Source: Chromera velia
Lineage: Eukaryota; Sar; Chromeraceae
Assembly (NCBI GenBank): GCA_018398765.1
Contig: JAHBMJ010000763.1
Span: 29,312-40,742, forward strand
Length of the DNA stretch: 11,431 bases
Reading direction: 5' to 3'
Each line of letters starts with the position of its first letter. Positions within the stretch are counted from its first letter, which is position 1. The translations under genes were made by a program, and so were the position numbers. A model generated the notes under the pieces. The model ran no database searches and was not told the DNA's origin. It saw only the letters and a program-made list of their open reading frames with translations. Shown here in pieces: positions 1 through 11,431 of this stretch.

Positions 1-497
1 GGCATTCGGAATCTGTCGACGTCGGTGGACTCACTGGAGAGCCGCTTTGTTTTTTCGGATCCTGCCCTCCTCATTTGACTGCGATGGTTGGCAGGATGAA
101 TAAAATTAAACGATCGCTGGAGACAGTCAGGGACACCCGGGTATGCAGCACGGCTTCGTTGCACGCATGCAAGTGAAGCAGGAAGCGAAGCGCTCGCTCG
201 TGCTCTTTCTCTCTCTCAGCCTCCCTCATGTTGTGTGCACGCCTATCGATGGGTTTCGTTTGTTCTTTTAATGCTTTGACTTGTATGGAAGAAAATGGAA
301 AGAAGCAAGCGAATCTTTTAGGTTTTATTTGCTCTCAATTGAACCGAAGAAAGGAAGTAAGAAAAAATGAGGCGTGCCCTGTTGGACAACGGAGAAGGGA
401 AGCAAACAAACAAGCACACTGTCGTACATTTGTTCGTTTCTTTGTCGTGTGACTGGCGGAAGATGACACAGACGCCCAGTGAAGAACCAAACAGACA

Positions 498-515
498 TCT
501 CTCTCTCTCTCTCTC
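498..515. repeat. (TC)9 microsatellite
   Basis: An uninterrupted 18-nt TC dinucleotide run in spacer DNA. Confidence 0.95.
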
Positions 516-1860
516 GTACTCAATGCGGCGGTTTCGATCTATTCCTCGATCTTCCCTGACTGCACGGCACGCACGGGCGGTCGGACGGAGGGCTGGCCAC
601 GTGATCAATTAACCGACTCTTTCGATCTTCCTCCCTTTGCTTCTTTTTCTTTTATGTCGGTATTAATGTGTGATGTGAGAGATGGAAGGAGAGAAAGAGT
701 CGGAAGCCACGCACGAAGGAGGGCAGGTTGGTCGGTGCATGGGTATCGAATGTATGAAAGGTGAAGATCAACTATCTGCGCATCTCTCTTTGTACACTGT
801 CAGATGGATTTATCGCTTTGCATGTCTGTCTGTTCCCCCCCTCCTCTCCAATCTGTCTCCACAAACGACCAACAAGGTGAAAGAAAGAAAAGGATCGATC
901 GATGCCTTCAACGCACTCATTTGCGAATACATCGACCGATGGATGTGTGAATCCACCCACGAACTTAACTCGACGGCCAGCTGTGTTCGTTTTCTTTCTC
1001 GGATTCGTCCAGACATCTGCCTCTCTTTCTTTCTTTGCTTCCTTGTTTCACCTTGCTTTCCTTTCCTTCGGCCGTTTCTTTCCCTCCGGTGGACTGACTG
1101 AATGATGATTGATTGCATGATGAATGGCACAGAACTCAAAAAAGTGCATGTGTGTACTGTGGGTCAGTCGATCGGTCAGGCTCAAAGCATGAAGAACGAC
1201 CAGCCACACAAGGAGGTAAGAAAAAAAAAGCTTCAGCCCCCCGTTGAGTCAAAACGCTGCCATACATTTGGCCTGCTTGCCTTCTAAGGGATTCTCCGCT
1301 TTTCCTTCCTTTCCTCTTTTTTTCCCCTCTCACCCTATCACTGGGCGTGAAGGTACGGACGGAAAAGCAGCTGTGCGCCTCTTTTTTTTTTCCTTTCCTT
1401 GCCTCTTCTGCATGCAGGAGTTTCTTCCGATCTTTTTCTTCCTCCGATCGTCTCCATGTGGTCTGTCAGGGTCCGCCCGTCCGTCCATTTTGGAGGGCCG
1501 GGACACACAGGAAGAAAGAAAGACAGTCTGCCCCCTCAGTTCCTCTCTCTCTCTTGGTGTGGGGGGAGGTTGTTTGCGAAGGGAGGAAAGAAGCTGAAGA
1601 AGAAAGAGTTTCGATGTCAAGAGGGCAGGGGGGCAGACGAGATGGATGGACAGAGAGTAAAAAAAGTGAGGGAGAATTAAGAGACGAATTATTTATTTGT
1701 TCTGTGTTGTCGTCAAGACTGAACAGAAAAAGGGAGGGACAAAATCTCATGCATGCACGAAAATAAGAAGACAAGGGAAAAAACCTCACATGCATCAAGA
1801 ATCATTCAAGAAAGAGGGAGGTAACGGAAGGAAACAAAGAAAGAATAAAGGCATGTCACG

Positions 1861-1876
1861 AAAGAAAGAAAGAAAG
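1861..1876. repeat. (AAAG)4 microsatellite
   Basis: Four perfect AAAG units inside a longer purine-rich stretch. Confidence 0.9.
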
Positions 1877-2094
1877 ACACAGACAATTGAGACAACATAA
1901 AAAAGAAATGAAAACTCTGCACGGAATCAAGCCAGATGAAGAAAAAGCATAAATAAAAATCGGTCATTGATTTGAAAGACAGGCAGAGAGTGATACACGC
2001 AAATGGAGAACGGAAGGCCGATCGAGGCGAGAGACGTCCTCTGCCGTTCTTTCTGTTCTCTGTTCCCTTTGTTTCAGTGTCGACTGCAAGGTCA

Positions 2095-2110
2095 CTCTCT
2101 CTCTCTCTCT
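2095..2110. repeat. (CT)8 microsatellite
   Basis: An uninterrupted 16-nt CT run in spacer DNA. Confidence 0.95.
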
Positions 2111-3378
2111 CTGTGGTTGGACGGACGGTGGCCTGTCGTCCTGTCTGACGATTCACACGCACTGAACTAACGGACGCAGGTTGACTGGACGACCGTCCTC
2201 CTTCCTGATTTCAGGCATGAGCACAGACGTGCAGTCCATCCGTTAGTGTGCCACCATGCAGATATCAAGGAAGAATGAATGAATGAGTGAACGAATGGAG
2301 GCGCGCAGCCTCCACCTCTCTTTGTTATCTCTCTCCAAACCAAGTAGGAAAGAGAGCAAAAAGGGAGGGACACTTTTTTTCGAGCCGCAAGGTCCTTCCA
2401 CAGCGATCGAGCAGCTTTGTTCAAAAAAACACAAATGAGGGAGTGGATGAAGGCAAATGAATGAATGAGGAAACGGCCTTGCATTCCAATGTCTGCTGTC
2501 TGAGAGGGTAGGGCAGAGAGAGAAAGAGAAGGACCAGACAGGAGAGAACACCGGGGAGGCCTCGGGCTTGACCTCGGAAGGGCAGGACCAACCCTTCAGT
2601 CAAATTAGTCAGTCAGGCAGTAGAATGCTTATTCAATCAATCACTTCATTCATTCCATCCAGCTCCAACCTTTCCCTTCCCTTCTCTTCTCCTGTCCGTA
2701 CTGCAACCTTTCCTCTCTCCCTCTCTCTCCTCCTTTTCCACGGGAGGTCAAACGGAAGAAAAAATAGTGCGATGCATCGTGAGTGAGCTAGGAGACAGAG
2801 AAGAGAAGGGGGCCGGGGAGAAGAGACAAGACATGACGATCACCAACAAGACAACGCAAGAGAGGTTTGACTTGACTCACTTGGAGAATGGAAGAGAAAG
2901 GGTCAAAGAGCAGATCAGATACCCAACCAACCAGCCACCCCATGCTTGAATGCACAACGAACAAAACGAAGACACAACAAACATGACCAGCCATTCTTTC
3001 ACTGACTTACTCAGTCAATCTTCCGAGTCATCCACCTCACCACTAAAAGAGATGGGTGTACCCCCACCCCGCTCCTTCTCTTCTCTTTTCCTCTTGCTCT
3101 CAGCCTCGTCTTCCTCGCCAAGGTGGAAGGGATTGATCGATCAGAGAACGGAAAGAAGAGTCAAGAGATACGGTTGAGCAGTCAGTGAATCCCCACGCAC
3201 CCACGCACCCAATCAATCAGACAATGAAACCAAGAAACAAGCACGCAACAACACGATTTGGGAGACGAAGGGAGTTGAAGCTTCTGAAAGGAGAAACCCC
3301 CAGATTGAGAGAACAGGTTCATTCAAGGGAGGGATGAAAGAAAGAAAGGAACTACAGGCGATGTAAGGTGAGGGACCC

Positions 3379-3392
3379 CTCTCTCTCTCTCT
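3379..3392. repeat. (CT)7 microsatellite
   Basis: An uninterrupted 14-nt CT run in spacer DNA. Confidence 0.9.
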
Positions 3393-4265
3393 GACGCACG
3401 CACTTTGACTGAGCTCTGGCTGGTCCCCCTCTTCTCTTTCTGACGTACACACACATGGCTGCAAAGAGATACACATTTACACCGGCCATTGGTCTTTGGG
3501 GCAAACCATCTGTCTGAGGGAGACTTTCAGTGACGGAGTGGAGACAGCTTTGTGGAAGGAAAGAAGAAGGCACGAAGGAAGAATTCGTGAGACGGAGTAG
3601 GAGAGGATGGAGGGACGGAACAGAGAGGTAAGTCTTTTCCTTCCATGTCAATGAATGAATGAGTGAGCAACCTGGTCGGACGGACCTCCATGCCTTCATG
3701 CCGTCTGTCTGTCAGTGTTCGTTTGATTTCTTTTCGTTCGAAGGACCCGCCTTCTGCTTTCTAACGGGCAGTTTGATGCCTTGCGAGCTCTCTCTGAATC
3801 TCTCTGCGTCTTTCCCCCTAACTCCATACTTTCTCCTTTCCTGCTGCAAACGTGCAGACAGAGGGACAGAAGGAAGGAAGCACGATCTTCGAACGAAGAA
3901 GGGGTCAGGCAGGCACGCGGACAACAAAGCCAGCCGAAAGCGCCTCAAAAACCTTTTCGCTTCTTCATTCTTTACTCAGTGACCCTACAAAAGAGGAGGT
4001 GAAGTCACGATCAATGGGAAGAGACATGCATTCGGACCTGCAGGAAGGCGAACAAAATGAATTTTACTTTTCTGTTCATTCCTTTGAGCTTCACACACGC
4101 ACGTTAGTTTTCGCCATCGGAGCATCGCTCGTTAATTCTTTTGCATCCGTGCACGGCCAGTCCTCTTCCTTTGCGCGTGCGTGCGTGCGTTCGTTCGTTT
4201 GCGAGTGGCATAAATCCCATCATTCCTCACTGACTCACTCGCTTTCGATTTTACTTCTTCTACAT

Positions 4266-4292
4266 GCAGAGAGCAGAGCAGAGCAGAGCAGG
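4266..4292. repeat. (GCAGA)n pentanucleotide array
   Basis: GCAGA units at 4266, 4273, 4278 and 4283, then a partial unit at 4288, with a 2-nt slip after the first. Variants (gggcattgca, gggcat) follow. Confidence 0.85.
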
Positions 4293-4313
4293 GCATTGCA
4301 GGGCATCAACCCC

Positions 4314-4341
4314 CATTCATTCATTCATTCATTCATTCATT
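4314..4341. repeat. (CATT)7 microsatellite
   Basis: Seven perfect CATT units. The same tetranucleotide, in either orientation, recurs in degenerate form through the spacer and inside intron 7. Confidence 0.95.
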
Positions 4342-4342
4342 G

Positions 4343-5439
4343 AAGTACATGCATGTGGGTCGTCACCCAGATTTGCGCAGCTGTCTTCTTCGCATCGCAG
4401 CCAACCCCCCTTCTCCTTCGCTTGAGAGAAGAGGGGCGGAAAGTTTCTTCCTTCCGGTTGGGTGAGTGCCTCGGTATCAAAGTCAGAGATACAAGGAAGT
4501 GGGGGGCTCAGGAAGGGGAAGAGAACAGGCTGTTGGGAGCTGAGTACAAAAACAGCCTGAAGAAGAAAAGGGAGAGCAAGAAGTAATGAAGGCACATGAC
4601 CAGAACAGCTCAACTCACCGAGGACTCCGTTTGTCTTCCTCACTCTTAAAAATTTATTCGCTTGCTTCCCAGTTACATCGAGCAGACCAGGCAGCAGACT
4701 TCTGAATTCGATTAAACTGGAGGGAGGTGAATTAGAGAGAGGGGCAGAGAAGGAAGACCGAGGGGTTTATTCTGTTCACGCATTGAGTGCATTTGTTTCC
4801 ACTTGGGGGGGCACGAAACAAAAAAAGTGGCACGTACGGAGGACACACAAGTGTGTGTCGCATGCATTGAAGGGAACGCATTGAGGAACGGGGAAGAGTG
4901 AGTGAGAGAAAAGGAGATGAATTCATTTCAAAAAACCTCCAGCTGCATGCCGGTCTCCATCCATCCACCCAAATTTGCATGACGGCATACACACATGCAG
5001 CTGTCCTGTCCGTCCCACTGCATGGTCAGCTCTCCTTTCTCTTCTCATCACGTCTTTGCTACTGCACCAATCGACTGAGACAGCCAGCAGGAGACCAACT
5101 TCTTTCTGGTCATGCATGCATTAATTCCGCCAGCCACCAGATGCTCCCATTTGAAGCATCATCGTTCCGGCGTTCCCCTAGTTCCCTTGTTTGAGTCTCC
5201 TGACTGGAGCGCACACAGAAGACAGATAGATCCAGAGCAGGAGTGCATGACACAGAGCAACAGCAAGAACTTAGGGCACAAAGAGTCATTAAAACAAAAA
5301 AACGAAGGAAGATGGAGGGGTCAAGCAAGGTAACCAAATCCGGGAAAAGGCACTCTTTCTTGCGCTTTGCCTTCTCATCCCCCCCCCCTATCATTTTTTC
5401 CTTCTCTGTCCTCGACCCTATTCTGTCTTCCCACTAGAT
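4343..5439. other. Spacer downstream of the fusion gene, including its 3' UTR
   Basis: No gene was recognised. The part adjacent to 5439 must contain the 3' untranslated region and polyadenylation site of the minus-strand gene. I see no AATAAA on that strand close to the stop codon, and many protists do not use that signal. An 18-nt word at 4457-4474 recurs at 11399-11416. Runs of T/A and C/T remain common. Confidence 0.6.
4457..4474 (+). repeat. Distant copy of the 18-nt word found at 11399-11416
   Basis: gttgggtgagtgcctcgg is identical to positions 11399-11416, while the flanking bases differ. An exact 18-nt non-repetitive match within about 11 kb is unlikely by chance, so a dispersed repeat or shared site is plausible. 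Confidence 0.65.
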
Positions 5440-11002
<5,563 letters not shown>

Positions 11003-11037
11003 TCAGCAGAATTGAATTCGTTCGGCTTACAGGGTAA

Positions 11038-11076
11038 TGATCGAGTCTTTCGATCAGGCTTGAAGCTTTGCTTCAG
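11038..11076. promoter_or_regulatory. Two adjacent small hairpins upstream of the start codon
   Basis: TGATCGA / TCGATCA (11038-11044 and 11050-11056) form a 7-bp stem with a 5-nt loop. TGAAGC / GCTTCA (11061-11066 and 11070-11075) form a 6-bp stem with a TTT loop, extendable by one wobble pair. They lie 75-113 bases before the ATG and would be in the 5' UTR if transcription starts upstream. No function is recognised. Confidence 0.4.
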
Positions 11077-11348
11077 AAAAAGTGGGCTCTTAATTCTCAG
11101 AAGAAAGTTCTCAACGAAGATCAAGGCGGTACAGAAGCGTTGGTTTGCAATCGATCTGATGCTTTTTTGAACTTTGTAGTAGTGAGAGAGGGAATGTGAG
11201 GCAGAAAGATGGTGTGATCTTCGCTGCAAAAGAAAATCAAAAGAACGAACGGACTGGCGATGTTGCAGAAAAAAAAATGCACGCACGCGCACGCAACAGA
11301 ATGGTTGCAGACCGGGGTACGTGTCACGACATGACGACGGAATTATTT

Positions 11349-11416
11349 GTGAGTGCCTCGAACAACCATCCGCGTATAGAACGGGATACACCCAACCAGT
11401 TGGGTGAGTGCCTCGG
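11349..11416. repeat. Two copies of gtgagtgcctcg, one within an imperfect palindrome
   Basis: The 12-nt word occurs at 11349-11360 and 11404-11415, 55 bases apart. The second copy extends to an 18-nt word that also occurs exactly at 4457-4474. The second copy overlaps an inverted repeat, cacccaac-CA-gttgggtg (11389-11406). The word is not simple sequence. Confidence 0.7.
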
Positions 11417-11431
11417 GGGGCTATTTAGGGG

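Larger units (their letters stand above)
1..2160. other. Repeat-rich spacer, no supported gene
   Basis: Open frames here are short (at most about 140 codons), of low complexity and resemble no protein family I know. The sequence alternates between pyrimidine-rich stretches (about 1010-1090 and 1300-1460) and purine-rich stretches (about 1560-1680 and 1720-1920). The first 180 bases are less repetitive; a short open frame ending in TGA at 76-78 could be the tail of a gene entering from the left, but I cannot support it. Confidence 0.6.
2161..4342. other. Repeat-rich spacer, no supported gene
   Basis: It is dominated by degenerate GAAT/GAGT tetranucleotide runs (about 2274-2300 and 2455-2470), C/T and A/G tracts, and GCAC-type runs near 3195-3212. 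The longest open frame (plus strand, 3852-4343, 163 codons) ends in codons of the (CATT)n array and has low-complexity composition, so I treat it as non-coding. No promoter, RNA gene or transposon ends were recognised. Confidence 0.6.

Noticed and set aside
1-78. Plus-strand open frame GIRNLSTSVDSLESR... ending at TGA 76-78, possibly the last exon of a gene entering from the left
   Set aside because: Only 25 codons are visible, the other two frames are also open for a while, and I recognise no family.
682-1101. 139-codon plus-strand open frame, with a similar one at 1347-1766
   Set aside because: Both run through A/G and C/T tracts that seldom contain stops; the opposite strand has open frames of similar size, and nothing resembles a protein family.
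3454-3513. Short frame starting MAAKRYTFTPAIGLWGK that looked like a real N-terminus
   Set aside because: It stops after 20 codons, the start context is poor, and I found no downstream exon to join.
3852-4343. 163-codon plus-strand open frame
   Set aside because: Low-complexity composition, no family resemblance, and its end is encoded by the (CATT)7 array, which is open by its nature.

Overview
The window looks like nuclear DNA of a microbial eukaryote. The only gene I can build with confidence is split by seven short GT-AG introns (224-383 nt). The rest is intergenic DNA crowded with simple repeats such as (CT)n, (CATT)n, (GCAG)n and (GAAA)n. The mix of GC-rich exons, small introns and simple-repeat-rich spacers, together with an anaerobic energy gene, would suit an alga or other protist. 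My guess, from style only and with low to moderate confidence, is a chromerid-like alveolate. No rRNA, tRNA, transposase or CRISPR array was recognised.

Layout. Positions 1-5439 (about 5.4 kb) hold no gene I can support, only repeat-rich spacer with strand-biased purine and pyrimidine tracts. Positions 5440-10963 hold one minus-strand gene of eight exons, whose joined reading frame encodes 1101 residues. Positions 10964-11431 are its upstream region, with two small hairpins and a short repeated motif.

The gene fuses two enzymes that are separate proteins in the well-studied bacterial system. Residues about 1-778 are pyruvate formate-lyase (PFL), with the catalytic Cys426-Cys427 pair and the glycyl-radical residue Gly754. 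Residues about 841-1101 are the radical-SAM PFL-activating enzyme (PFL-AE), with the CxxxCxxC iron-sulfur motif at 867/871/874. A linker of about 62 residues, acidic and Ser-rich in its second half, joins them. The junction lies inside one uninterrupted 1467-nt exon, so the fusion does not depend on how introns are predicted. PFL-AE makes the glycyl radical on PFL, and active PFL converts pyruvate and CoA to acetyl-CoA and formate. Here the activator is tethered directly behind the domain it must modify.

Two further features stand out. The 3' splice site of the last intron lies in a recent tandem duplication that offers three candidate acceptors. Only one keeps the C-terminal 90 residues of the activase; the other two give early stops. 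In addition, the Asp of the activase monovalent-cation site appears to be Cys (residue 970). The 252-nt fifth intron is a multiple of three and has no stop codon in frame.
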